19,199 bases of DNA, from assembly GCA_035642125.1 (NCBI GenBank), contig DASQSZ010000104.1, forward strand, positions 1 to 19,199, given 5' to 3'. Below, piece by piece: positions 1 through 7,337 of this stretch (its first letter is position 1; each line of letters begins with the position of its first letter). Source of the DNA: CALAED01 sp937891035. Lineage in GTDB: Bacteria > Actinomycetota > Actinomycetes > Streptosporangiales > Streptosporangiaceae. Both the position numbers and the translations under genes were made by a program. The notes below the pieces were generated by a model. It did no database searches, was not told the origin of the DNA, and was given only the letters and a program-made list of their open reading frames with translations.

Positions 1-996
1 TGGGGCCGGGGCGCGGTCGACATGAAGGGGACGTGCGCGATGACGCTCGCCGTCGTGCGCGACTGGGCGCGACGCGAGGTGCGGCCCCCGCGCGACATCG
101 TGCTGGCGTTCCTCGCCGACGAGGAGGCGACGGGCGGCTACGGCTCGGGTTACGTCGTCGACGCGCACCGGGAGTTCTTCGAGGGATGCACGGAGGCGAT
201 CAGCGAGTCGGGTGGGTTCAGCGTGACCGCGCGGGACGGCACCAGGATCTATCCGGTGGCGACCGGCGAGCGCGGCACCGCCTGGATGCGGCTCACCGCC
301 CACGGCGTCGCCGGGCACGGGTCGAAGCCGGCCAAGGACAACCCGGTGGCCGCGTTGGCTCATGCCTTGTCGAGACTCGCGAACTACGAGTGGCCGGTCC
401 GGATCACCCCACCCGTACGGGCGTTGCTCGAGGGCATCGAGCGGGCCCTCGGCACCACGATCGACCACGACCGGCTGGACGCCGAGGTGGCCCGGCTGGG
501 CCGGGTGGGGGCCCTCTTCGCCGCTACGATCCGCAACTCGGCCAACCCGACCATGCTCGAGGCCGGATATAAGGTCAACGTCATTCCGGGGACGGCCACG
601 GCCCAGGTGGACGGTCGGTTCCTGCCCGGGCTCGGCGAGGAATTCCTGGCCACCGTCGACCGGCTGCTCGGCCCGAAGGTGACTCGCGAGTTCATCACCT
701 ACGAGGAGGCGATCGCGGCCGACGCGGCCGGGGACACCTTCGCCGCCCTGTGCGCCGCGCTGCGGGCCGAGGACCCGGCGGCGCGCCCGGTGCCGTACGT
801 CATGTCGGGCGGCACCGACGCCAAGGCCTTCGCCAAGATCGGGATCCGCGGCTTCGGCTTCGCGCCGCTGCGCCTCGACCCGGAACTCGACTATTTCGGT
901 ATGTTTCATGGTGTCGACGAGCGGGTGCCGTTGGCCGGACTCGCCTTCGGCGTGCGGGTGCTCGACCGACTGCTGCTCAACGGCTCACACAATTAG
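1..996 (+). CDS. M20-family metallopeptidase/deacylase (5' end cut off by window)
   Basis: Reading frame 1 is open from base 1, so the gene starts upstream and about 331 C-terminal residues are visible. The first codons give GRGAVDMKG, the M20 metal-site signature whose Asp bridges the two metals. LADEEATGG follows at visible residues 38-46 and carries the general-base Glu and a metal-ligand Glu. GVAGHGSKP belongs to the family's inserted dimerisation domain, and MSGGTDAKAF plus MFHGVDERVP near the end supply late active-site residues including a His ligand. M20 enzymes are cytosolic hydrolases of peptide or N-acyl amide bonds (dipeptidases, ArgE, DapE and acylases). The exact substrate cannot be read from this part. 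It ends 89 bases before the sugar dehydrogenase gene and nothing links it to the polysaccharide cluster. Confidence 0.9.
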   Translation, partial: WGRGAVDMKGTCAMTLAVVRDWARREVRPPRDIVLAFLADEEATGGYGSGYVVDAHREFFEGCTEAISESGGFSVTARDGTRIYPVATGERGTAWMRLTAHGVAGHGSKPAKDNPVAALAHALSRLANYEWPVRITPPVRALLEGIERALGTTIDHDRLDAEVARLGRVGALFAATIRNSANPTMLEAGYKVNVIPGTATAQVDGRFLPGLGEEFLATVDRLLGPKVTREFITYEEAIAADAAGDTFAALCAALRAEDPAARPVPYVMSGGTDAKAFAKIGIRGFGFAPLRLDPELDYFGMFHGVDERVPLAGLAFGVRVLDRLLLNGSHN

Positions 997-1085
997 CGAC
1001 AACCGGGTGACCAACGGGTGTACATCGACCAAAACACCATGCGACAGGAGTGACGAAAGCATGTCGCGTGGTAACAAAGTCTGCC

Positions 1086-2405
1086 ATGGATACCAGGCTC
1101 ACCGTCATCGGCACCGGCTACCTCGGCGCGACGCATGCGATCTGTATGGCCGTCCTCGGCTACGAGGTGCTCGGGGTGGACGTCGATGCCGACAAAATCG
1201 ACAGGTTGCGCAGCGGTGAGCTTCCGTTCTTCGAGCCCGGTTTGCCGGAGTTGCTCACCAAGGCGATCGAATCGGGCCGGCTGCGCTTCGGTACGTCCTT
1301 CGCCGCCGCGGCCGAGTTCGGCGATGTCCATTTCATCTGCGTCGGCACTCCCCAGCAGAAGGGGTCGGACGCCGCCGACCTGTCGTACGTGGACGCCGCC
1401 GTCCACGCGCTGGCGCCGCATCTGACGCGGCGCGCCCTGGTGGTCGGCAAGTCGACGGTCCCGGTGGGCACCGCGGCCCGGCTCACCGAGCTGCTCCGCG
1501 AACTGGCTCCCGCCGGGCCCGAAGTCGAGCTGGCCTGGAATCCCGAGTTCCTGCGGGAGGGCTTCGCCGTGGACGACACGATGCGGCCCAATCGGCTCGT
1601 CTTCGGGGTCGCCTCCGAATGGGCCCGCGACCGCCTTCACGCGGCGTTCCGGCCGATCATCGACGGCGGCGCGCCGGTCGTGGTCACCGATCTCGCGACG
1701 GCCGAGCTGGTGAAGGTCGCGGCCAACTCCTTCCTGGCGACCAAGATCTCCTATATCAACGCGATGGCCGAGGTCTGCGAGGCCACGGGGGCCGACGTCC
1801 AGGACCTGGCGGCCGCGCTGGCATACGACGACCGCATCGGCGGCCGGTTCCTGCAGCCCGGCCTCGGCTTCGGCGGCGGCTGCCTGCCCAAGGACATCCG
1901 CGCGTTCGCCCACCGGGCGGAAGAGATCGGGGTCGGCCACGCGGTGGCGTTCCTGCGCGAGGTGGACGCGATCAACGGCCGCCGCCGCGCCCGTACGGTG
2001 GAGTTGGTCCGTGAGCTGCTCGGCGGCGACTTGGCCGGGTTCGAGGTGGCCGTACTCGGTGCCGCCTTCAAGCCCAACTCCGACGACATCCGCGACGCGC
2101 CCGCGCTCGAGGTGGCCCGGACGATGCACGGGCAGGGCGCCAAGGTCCGGGTGTACGACCCGGCGGCGATGCCCAACGCGCAGCGGGCCTATCCCGAGCT
2201 GCGGTACGGCGCCAACGCGTTCGACGTGGCCAGGGACGCCGACGCGGTCGTATTGCTCACCGAATGGGCGGAGTTCCGGGAGATCGACCCCGAGGCCATG
2301 GGCAGGGTCGTACGGCGCAGACGCATCTTCGATGGCCGGCACGCGCTGGACGCCGACTGGTGGCGCGCCGCCGGCTGGGAGTACCGCGCCCTGGGCCGCG
2401 CCTGA
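1086..2405 (+). CDS. UDP-glucose/UDP-HexNAc 6-dehydrogenase family protein
   Basis: Predicted 439-residue NAD-dependent nucleotide-sugar dehydrogenase, the usual length for the family. It would oxidise C6 of a UDP-hexose or UDP-HexNAc to the uronic acid. The N-terminus reads VIGTGYLG (residues 7-14), a Rossmann NAD motif. STVPVGT lies at 123-129 and NPEFLREG, the catalytic-Glu region, at 152-159. K210 sits in the central helix, and GFGGGCLPKD (261-270) contains the catalytic Cys266. I chose ATG 1086 because the conserved Rossmann strand begins a few residues later. In-frame GTG codons at 1050 and 1068 would add 12 or 6 residues, and an AGGAG at 1045-1049 is too close to the first of these to favour it. 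Whether the substrate is UDP-Glc, UDP-GlcNAc or UDP-GalNAc cannot be told. It lies 325 bases upstream of the polysaccharide regulator on the same strand, so it may feed that pathway. Confidence 0.88.
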   Translation: MDTRLTVIGTGYLGATHAICMAVLGYEVLGVDVDADKIDRLRSGELPFFEPGLPELLTKAIESGRLRFGTSFAAAAEFGDVHFICVGTPQQKGSDAADLSYVDAAVHALAPHLTRRALVVGKSTVPVGTAARLTELLRELAPAGPEVELAWNPEFLREGFAVDDTMRPNRLVFGVASEWARDRLHAAFRPIIDGGAPVVVTDLATAELVKVAANSFLATKISYINAMAEVCEATGADVQDLAAALAYDDRIGGRFLQPGLGFGGGCLPKDIRAFAHRAEEIGVGHAVAFLREVDAINGRRRARTVELVRELLGGDLAGFEVAVLGAAFKPNSDDIRDAPALEVARTMHGQGAKVRVYDPAAMPNAQRAYPELRYGANAFDVARDADAVVLLTEWAEFREIDPEAMGRVVRRRRIFDGRHALDADWWRAAGWEYRALGRA

Positions 2406-2430
2406 TCGCCCACGCGCGCTGATCGCCCGC

Positions 2431-2446
2431 GCCGGAAGGTTCCGGC
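2431..2446 (+). terminator. Hairpin downstream of the sugar dehydrogenase gene
   Basis: GCCGGAA and TTCCGGC form a perfect 7-bp inverted repeat around a 2-base centre, 26 bases after the stop codon. There is no T-run, as is common for actinobacterial hairpin terminators, so termination is inferred from position only. Confidence 0.4.
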
Positions 2447-2616
2447 CTGGCCTGAAGTGGCCGCGCCGACGGCCGTGACAGCCTGTTGACGATCGACCCA
2501 CCGCATGGCTGCATAGCGCGTGGTCAGCGCGGGGACTTGATCAAACGGGGGGTAGAAACCAGGTAGCCGCGTCATCGGCGGCGACGATGGGTGATTTGGC
2601 CGCGCGTTCGCGCGAA

Positions 2617-2634
2617 CCCCCGGCCGTGCGGGGG
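2617..2634 (+). terminator. Hairpin upstream of the regulator gene
   Basis: CCCCCG (2617-2622) pairs with CGGGGG (2629-2634) around a 6-base loop. It may block read-through from upstream or be a leader structure. No T-tract follows. Confidence 0.3.
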
Positions 2635-2730
2635 AATCTCACACCACAGATCTAGTGTCGCGCACTGAATACATAGAGCCGAGTCGCCATCCGGGGCGGG
2701 GTTTGGCCAAAAAGGAGACGGTCAGCCGAA

Positions 2731-3399
2731 ATGGTCAAGGTCATTGTCGTAGATGACAACCCGGTGCTCGGGTTGGGCGTCTTCTCATTACTCACGGACA
2801 ATCCAGAGATCGAACTCGTCGACAAGCCGTTCGATTCGCGGACGGATGTTCAGGCCCTTGGCCGGTACGGTCCTGACGTCATCGTGTTCGGCGCGTCCCC
2901 GCCCACGATCAACCATATTCGCCTGCTCGCCGGAAACGGTTTCGGGGCACGCCTGACGGTTCTCACCTCTACCACCGATCCGGACATCCTTTTGCGGGTA
3001 CTCACAGCGGGCGCGCACAGTTGCGTCGTACACGGCCATTTCGAGCCGCAGTCGCTGCCGCGAACGGTGCTCGCGACGGCGCGCGGCGAGTCCGTGCTCT
3101 CGCCGCCCGTGGTGACCGCGCTGGTCGGCTGGTTGCACAACGGCGGCGGCTCCATGGCTGACCAGCGGCAAGATCCGCGGCTCACCACGCGCGAGATCGA
3201 GATCATGGAATTGATATCCGATGGCGTGAACAATCGCCGCATCGCCGATCGCCTCGTCATCTCAGAAAAGACCGTGAAAAACCATGTACACAGCATATAT
3301 AAGCGGCTCGGCGCGACCGGTCGTGACGATGCTGTCGAGCGCTGGCGCGCGTTGCGGGTCGGGCAAGGCGCACGTAACGGAACTGTGTCTTTCGGATGA
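2731..3399 (+). CDS. NarL/LuxR-type response regulator with degenerate receiver domain
   Basis: 222 residues: an N-terminal receiver-like domain (about 1-120), a short linker and a C-terminal LuxR/NarL helix-turn-helix (about 150-205, LTTREIEIMELISDG through SEKTVKNHVHSIYKRLGA). The acidic pair D8-D9 is present. The phospho-acceptor Asp expected at the end of the third strand (PDVVLLD in typical members) is Gly54 in PDVIVFG. The conserved switch Lys (usual YLLK) is His101 in CVVH. The receiver is therefore unlikely to be phosphorylated conventionally and may respond to a ligand, a partner or concentration. No histidine kinase gene is visible beside it. The gene lies just upstream of the exopolysaccharide genes on the same strand and is the natural candidate for their regulator. 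Its DNA is less GC-extreme than its neighbours. Confidence 0.88.
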   Translation: MVKVIVVDDNPVLGLGVFSLLTDNPEIELVDKPFDSRTDVQALGRYGPDVIVFGASPPTINHIRLLAGNGFGARLTVLTSTTDPDILLRVLTAGAHSCVVHGHFEPQSLPRTVLATARGESVLSPPVVTALVGWLHNGGGSMADQRQDPRLTTREIEIMELISDGVNNRRIADRLVISEKTVKNHVHSIYKRLGATGRDDAVERWRALRVGQGARNGTVSFG

Positions 3400-3419
3400 A
3401 AGATTATCGGCGCGCTTCG

Positions 3420-3481
3420 GTCCTAGGACTGGTCTCACGCAAAGTTGGGACCCCAAAGTCATAACTTGGGACCTTCGTCCT
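3420..3481 (+). promoter_or_regulatory. Phased GGAC operator array in front of the deacetylase gene
   Basis: Three GGAC cores lie on one face of the helix at 3426-3429, 3448-3451 and 3469-3472, spaced 22 and 21 bp. The first is half of a perfect palindrome, GTCCTAGGAC (3420-3429). The second and third sit in identical 8-mers, TTGGGACC (3445-3452 and 3466-3473). The third continues as GGGAC-CTTC-GTCCT, an almost perfect dyad with 5-bp arms and a 4-bp centre. That geometry resembles boxes of NarL/LuxR regulators such as DevR/DosR. The regulator encoded immediately upstream is the obvious candidate binder (inference). Confidence 0.55.
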
Positions 3482-3482
3482 C

Positions 3483-3488
3483 TATTCT
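3483..3488 (+). promoter_or_regulatory. Candidate -10 element of the deacetylase gene
   Basis: TATTCT matches TATAAT at 4 of 6 positions and lies directly downstream of the GGAC array. The last dyad would cover the -35 region, a class II activator layout. No good -35 hexamer is present, consistent with activator dependence. This would leave a leader of about 130 bases. Confidence 0.3.
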
Positions 3489-3593
3489 ATCGCGCGCCCA
3501 CACGGCGATCATCTTGATTGTGCCCGGAGGCGCCCCTAACGCCAATGGGTCGAGAAGTTTGTATAGCCGTTGTTTCGAGGTTGTCATTATCGC

Positions 3594-3611
3594 GGCCGTC
3601 GTAGCACGGCC
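3594..3611 (+). other. Leader hairpin before the deacetylase gene
   Basis: GGCCGT and ACGGCC form a 6-bp stem with a 6-base loop. It ends 6 bases before the AAGGAG ribosome-binding site (3618-3623). It could affect translation, but no riboswitch consensus is recognisable. Confidence 0.3.
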
Positions 3612-3628
3612 ATAGCCAAGGAGACTTG

Positions 3629-5638
3629 ATGAGAAGAGCGCGCAGCGCGGCAGGGGCTTTCATCGTCGCCGCGCTCACACTGCTGGCGGTCCAGCTTCCG
3701 GCCGGGTCCGCGCACGCGGCCGGGCCCCGCATCGATCTCAAGGTGCTGGTCGTCACCGACGGGGGCACTCCCGTTTCCGCGATCGAAAACCAGCTCACGG
3801 TCGAGGGCGTGCCGCATACGACCGTCGACCTCAACGATCCGAACCGGCCCAAGATCACAGCGGCCTTCCTGCAGGACAGCGTCAACGGGTCGCCGCGGGC
3901 GAAGTACCAAGGAGTGGTGCTGCCCAACGCCAACCCCTTCGTCGATCAGGCCGAGATGACCGCGCTGGCCGCCTTCGAGCGCTCGTTCGGCATCCGCCAG
4001 GTCGACGCGTACGTCTATCCGAGCCCGTCCGTCGGGCTGAACTCGCCCGGTTTCGCCGGCACCCTCGACGGCACGACGGCGAACCTCACGACGAGCGGGT
4101 TGTCCGGGCCGTTCCGCTACCTCAAGGGCCCGGTGCGCTTCGAGGACAACTCGCCGAGCGTCGGGGAGAGCTATGGCTACCTCGCCTCGCCGCTGCCGGA
4201 CGACCCGGCGCGGGGCGCGAGCTACGTCCCGTTCCTCACGGCGACGGCCGATGGGCAGACAGGCAGCATGGGCGGGGTCTACACCCATGACGGCGGCCGC
4301 AGCGAGCTGGTGCTGACGTACGCCTACAACTCCGGGCAGCGGCAGTTCCGGCTCGTCGGGCACGGGATCATCAGCTGGCTCACCAAGGGCCTGCACCTCG
4401 GATATGCCCGCAGCTACTTCTCCGTCCACGTTGACGACGTCTTCCTGCCCGACGAGCGCTGGAGTTCCGACGACAACTGCACGCCGGGCGAGGACTGCGC
4501 GCCGGGCGTGACGACGACCCCGATCCGGATGACCCCCGAGGACGTCACCGCGGCGGTCAACTGGCAGACGCAGCACAACTTCAAGTTCGACATGTACTTC
4601 AACGGCGCCGGCAGCGTGGAGGCGATCGAGCGGAACGGCTCAGACCCGCTCACCACGTCACTGGTGAACAACAGGGGCAGGTTCCGCTGGGCCAACCACA
4701 CCTACGAGCACCCGTACCTCGGCTGCCGGCAGGACGTGACGGTCGTGCCGTGGCGCTGCCAGACCGACGCGACCGGCAACACGCTGTGGGTGAGCAAGAC
4801 CACCATCAAGGACCAAATCGCCCGGAACCGCACCTGGGCCGCCGGCAAGGGCATCAGCTCCCCGACCGGCGAACTGGTCACCGGCGAGCACTCCGGTCTG
4901 AAGATCCTGCCGCAGCAGCCGGTCGACAACCCCAACCTGGCCTCCGCGCTGAACGAGACCGGGGTGCGGTGGATCGGCAGCGACGCCTCCCGCGACAAGA
5001 ACCAGCGCGCGGTAGGCAACGCGCTCACCGTGCCGCGCTACCCGATGAGCAACTACTTCAATGTCGGGACAAGGTCGGAAATGGTGGATGAATACAACTG
5101 GATCTACACCAGCCGGGCCAACGGCGGCAGCGGCATCTGTGAGGACAACCCGGCCACGGTGACCTGCATCCAGCCGCTCGACACGGCCACCGGCTACGAC
5201 GCGCACATCATTCCGGTGGACTCCCGCATCACCGAGTCGCACATCCTGGCCAACGACCCGCGCCCGCACTACGTTCACCAGTCCAACCTCGCCGAGGACC
5301 GCATCCTCTACCCGATGCTCGAGAACATCCTTGGCGAGTACCGCACGGCGTTCGCCGCCAACGCGCCCCTGGTCAACGACCCGATGGCCGACCTCGGCGC
5401 GGAACTGCGGCGGCAAAGCGCCTGGCGGGCGGCGATGAACAACGTCACCGCCTACGTTCAGGACGGCAAGGTCACGGTCGTGCCGCCCAGCGGAGTCGCG
5501 GTGCCGTTGACCGCGCCCCAGGGCACCCGCGACACCTCGGGCCTGCTCGGCTGGCTGCTCGGCGAGCCCTTCGGCGATCAGTACGCGGGAGAGCGTTCCG
5601 GATACAAGACCACGAACACCACGTTGACCCTTCCCTAG
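3629..5638 (+). CDS. Secreted Agd3/PelA-like polysaccharide deacetylase (CBM87-CE18-like)
   Basis: 669 residues with a Sec signal peptide: basic MRRAR, a hydrophobic stretch at 9-23, and a likely cut after AHA near residue 30. The start is ATG 3629, with AAGGAG 5 bases upstream; the TTG at 3626 overlaps that spacing. Residues about 35-250 look like the all-beta carbohydrate-binding part of Agd3-type proteins. The catalytic part carries SVHVDD (265-270), which gives the Asp and metal-binding region of a CE4-like fold, and NHTYEH (356-361), which gives the two metal His residues in an HTxxH arrangement. GEHSG (419-423) and YVHQSN (548-553) follow. The family removes N-acetyl groups from GalNAc-rich polymers outside the cell, making them cationic and adhesive. 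The first gene of the cluster, it is separated from pelF by 244 bases and may have its own promoter. The CE18 assignment rests on motif recognition, not a search. Confidence 0.72.
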   Translation: MRRARSAAGAFIVAALTLLAVQLPAGSAHAAGPRIDLKVLVVTDGGTPVSAIENQLTVEGVPHTTVDLNDPNRPKITAAFLQDSVNGSPRAKYQGVVLPNANPFVDQAEMTALAAFERSFGIRQVDAYVYPSPSVGLNSPGFAGTLDGTTANLTTSGLSGPFRYLKGPVRFEDNSPSVGESYGYLASPLPDDPARGASYVPFLTATADGQTGSMGGVYTHDGGRSELVLTYAYNSGQRQFRLVGHGIISWLTKGLHLGYARSYFSVHVDDVFLPDERWSSDDNCTPGEDCAPGVTTTPIRMTPEDVTAAVNWQTQHNFKFDMYFNGAGSVEAIERNGSDPLTTSLVNNRGRFRWANHTYEHPYLGCRQDVTVVPWRCQTDATGNTLWVSKTTIKDQIARNRTWAAGKGISSPTGELVTGEHSGLKILPQQPVDNPNLASALNETGVRWIGSDASRDKNQRAVGNALTVPRYPMSNYFNVGTRSEMVDEYNWIYTSRANGGSGICEDNPATVTCIQPLDTATGYDAHIIPVDSRITESHILANDPRPHYVHQSNLAEDRILYPMLENILGEYRTAFAANAPLVNDPMADLGAELRRQSAWRAAMNNVTAYVQDGKVTVVPPSGVAVPLTAPQGTRDTSGLLGWLLGEPFGDQYAGERSGYKTTNTTLTLP

Positions 5639-5651
5639 GAACCTGTCGGAA

Positions 5652-5669
5652 GCCCTGTCCCAGCAGGGC
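5652..5669 (+). terminator. Hairpin after the deacetylase gene
   Basis: GCCCTG and CAGGGC form a perfect 6-bp stem with a 6-base loop, 13 bases after the stop codon. There is no T-run. It may terminate or attenuate transcription between the deacetylase gene and the pelF operon. Confidence 0.35.
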
Positions 5670-5691
5670 CGGCGCCGTCGACACCTCACCT

Positions 5692-5794
5692 TGACGTGTC
5701 ACGCCGTACGCCGCTGTCAACGGAACCGACCCGACTCCCAGCCACGAAACGACGCGAAACGGCGCGACGTGTCGCGACGCGACGATGCGACACG
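5692..5794 (+). promoter_or_regulatory. Repeat-rich region upstream of pelF, possible operator/promoter
   Basis: This stretch holds a perfect 8-bp inverted repeat, CGTGTCGC (5768-5775) and GCGACACG (5787-5794), with an 11-bp centre. The 8-mer GACGTGTC occurs twice (5693-5700 and 5766-5773). TTGAC (5692-5696) and GTCAA (5715-5719) also form a dyad. The spacing suggests protein-binding sites, and a separate promoter for the pelF operon is plausible. No clear -35/-10 pair was found. Confidence 0.3.
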
Positions 5795-5882
5795 CCGCCC
5801 CCCGCGGCCTGCCGGCTTCGGCCTGGCTCCGGCCTGGCTTCAGACCGGCGGGCCGATCCCCGGGGACGAGAGGAAGCGAGAG

Positions 5883-7337
5883 ATGGAGATCACCTTGGTC
5901 ACCGAGGGCACCTACCCCCACGCCTACGGCGGGGTCAGCGTCTGGTGCGACCAACTCGTCCGAGGCATGCCGGAGCATTCCTTCCACGTCATGGCGCTCA
6001 CCGCGACCGGCACCGAGACGCCGGCCTGGGAGTTGCCGCCACATGTCACCGCCGAGTCCGTACCGCTGTGGGGGCCGCCGACCACCGGGCGACCCCCCGC
6101 GGGGCGGGCCGCCCGGCAGTTCGAACGGCTGTATCGGGCCATGATCGACCTGATCCTCACCCCGTCCGACGAAGGGGCGGAAAGGGTGTTCCCCCAAGTC
6201 CTCGGCGGATTCTTCGAGTTCGCCCAGCGCCACGACCTCCGGGCCGCGCTGAGCGGTGAGGGGCCGGTGCGCTGGCTGGTCGACGCCTGGTCGGCGCGCC
6301 GGGCCCGGTACGCCCGCATGGGAGTGCGGCCCACCGTGCACGACGCGCTGACCGCCGTCGACCTGCTCGAGCACTCGCTTCGCCCGCTGTCGGCGCGGGT
6401 GCCGCGCGGCGACGTCACGCACGCCGTCTCCAACGGCGTGGCCATCCTGCCCGGGCTGGCCGCCAAGTGGGCGTACGGGACACCGCTGTGCCTGACCGAG
6501 CACGGCATTTATCTGAGAGAGCGCTATCTGGGTTTTCGGCGCTCGCCGTACGCCTGGCCGGTCAAGGCGTTCGTGCTGGGCTTCCTGCGGCTGCTGAGCG
6601 CGACCGGCTACCGGGCGGCCGACCTCGTGACCCCGGGAAATCGCTACAACCAACGCTGGGAGACGCGGTGCGGGGCGCGGGCCGACCGGATCCGAACGGT
6701 TTACAACGGCATCGATCCCGCCGACTTCAACGCCGCCGGCGTCGAACCGGCCACGCCTACGATCAGCTGGGCCGGCCGGGTCGATCCGATCAAGGATCTC
6801 GAGACGCTCATCAGGGCCTTCGCGCTCGTGCACGCCGAGTTGCCCGGCGTCCGGCTGCGACTGTTCGGCGGCCCGCCGCACGGCGACATGCACTACCTCA
6901 ACAGGTGCCAGGCCCTCGTCGACGAGCTTGGCCTGACGGAGCAGGCCACGTTCGAGGGGCGGGTCGAGGACATCCGGGACGCCTACGTGGCCGGCACGGT
7001 CGTGGTGCTGTCCAGCATCTCCGAAGGCTTTCCCTACACCCTCATCGAGGCGATGACCTGCGGCCGGGCCACGGTGGCCACGAACGTGGGCGGGGTGCCC
7101 GAGGCCGTTGCCGACACCGGCGTCGTCGTCCCGCCGCGGGACCCGGAGGCGATGGCCCAGGCCTGCCTGCGGCTGCTGCGCGACGACGTGACGCGGCACC
7201 GGCTCGGGCACGCGGCGCGCGAACGGGCGCTTGAGTACTTCACGGTCGACCACGCCGTCGGCTCGTTCCGAGCGATCTACGACGACCTCGCCCGCGAGCG
7301 CCTCCCCGGCGTGGCGGCCACGACGAGGTCGGCGTGA
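5883..7337 (+). CDS. pelF: PelF-like GT4 glycosyltransferase
   Basis: 484 residues, cytosolic, no signal or membrane segment. The N-terminus ITLVTEGTYPHAYGGVSVW (residues 3-21) is the PelF signature (an E-G-T-[FY]-P...GGVS-W pattern). The middle region has LTEHGIYLRER (204-214), typical of PelF. The C-terminal GT-B domain has WAGRVDPIKD (296-305), FEGRVED (357-363) and the GT4 EX7E motif, E381 and E389 in SEGFPYTLIEA. In Pel systems PelF is the polymerase that uses a UDP-HexNAc donor, mainly UDP-GalNAc. ATG 5883 is chosen because AGGA at 5871-5874 is well spaced and the conserved region starts at residue 3; the longer frame from 5691 has no conserved extension. The stop overlaps the next start (GTGA), indicating translational coupling to the membrane protein. 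It is the only glycosyltransferase seen in the window. Confidence 0.85.
   Translation: MEITLVTEGTYPHAYGGVSVWCDQLVRGMPEHSFHVMALTATGTETPAWELPPHVTAESVPLWGPPTTGRPPAGRAARQFERLYRAMIDLILTPSDEGAERVFPQVLGGFFEFAQRHDLRAALSGEGPVRWLVDAWSARRARYARMGVRPTVHDALTAVDLLEHSLRPLSARVPRGDVTHAVSNGVAILPGLAAKWAYGTPLCLTEHGIYLRERYLGFRRSPYAWPVKAFVLGFLRLLSATGYRAADLVTPGNRYNQRWETRCGARADRIRTVYNGIDPADFNAAGVEPATPTISWAGRVDPIKDLETLIRAFALVHAELPGVRLRLFGGPPHGDMHYLNRCQALVDELGLTEQATFEGRVEDIRDAYVAGTVVVLSSISEGFPYTLIEAMTCGRATVATNVGGVPEAVADTGVVVPPRDPEAMAQACLRLLRDDVTRHRLGHAARERALEYFTVDHAVGSFRAIYDDLARERLPGVAATTRSA

Larger units (their letters stand above)
2406..2730. other. 325-bp intergenic region upstream of the cluster regulator
   Basis: I see no credible gene here. 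It holds a hairpin just after the dehydrogenase gene, a CG alternating dyad (CGCGCGTTCGCGCG, 2601-2614) and a second hairpin at 2617-2634. A GGAG ribosome-binding site at 2714-2717 lies 13 bases before the regulator start, a rather long spacing. The last 100 bases are less GC-rich and probably contain the regulator promoter. A loose -10 (TACATA, 2670-2675) is present without a convincing -35. Confidence 0.5.

Noticed and set aside
993..2501. Long antisense open frame (502 codons) over the sugar dehydrogenase gene
   Set aside because: It mirrors the G/C third-position bias of the real gene; its translation is low-complexity Arg/Gly/His-rich with no motif.
2406..2730. c-di-GMP or other riboswitch upstream of the regulator
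   Set aside because: No GEMM-type or other recognised aptamer consensus could be found; only simple hairpins.
3489..3628. Riboswitch in the deacetylase leader
   Set aside because: The leader shows one small hairpin but no conserved riboswitch core.
5472..7253. Antisense open frame of 593 codons over pelF
   Set aside because: The plus strand encodes clear PelF motifs; the antisense product is compositionally biased and motif-free.
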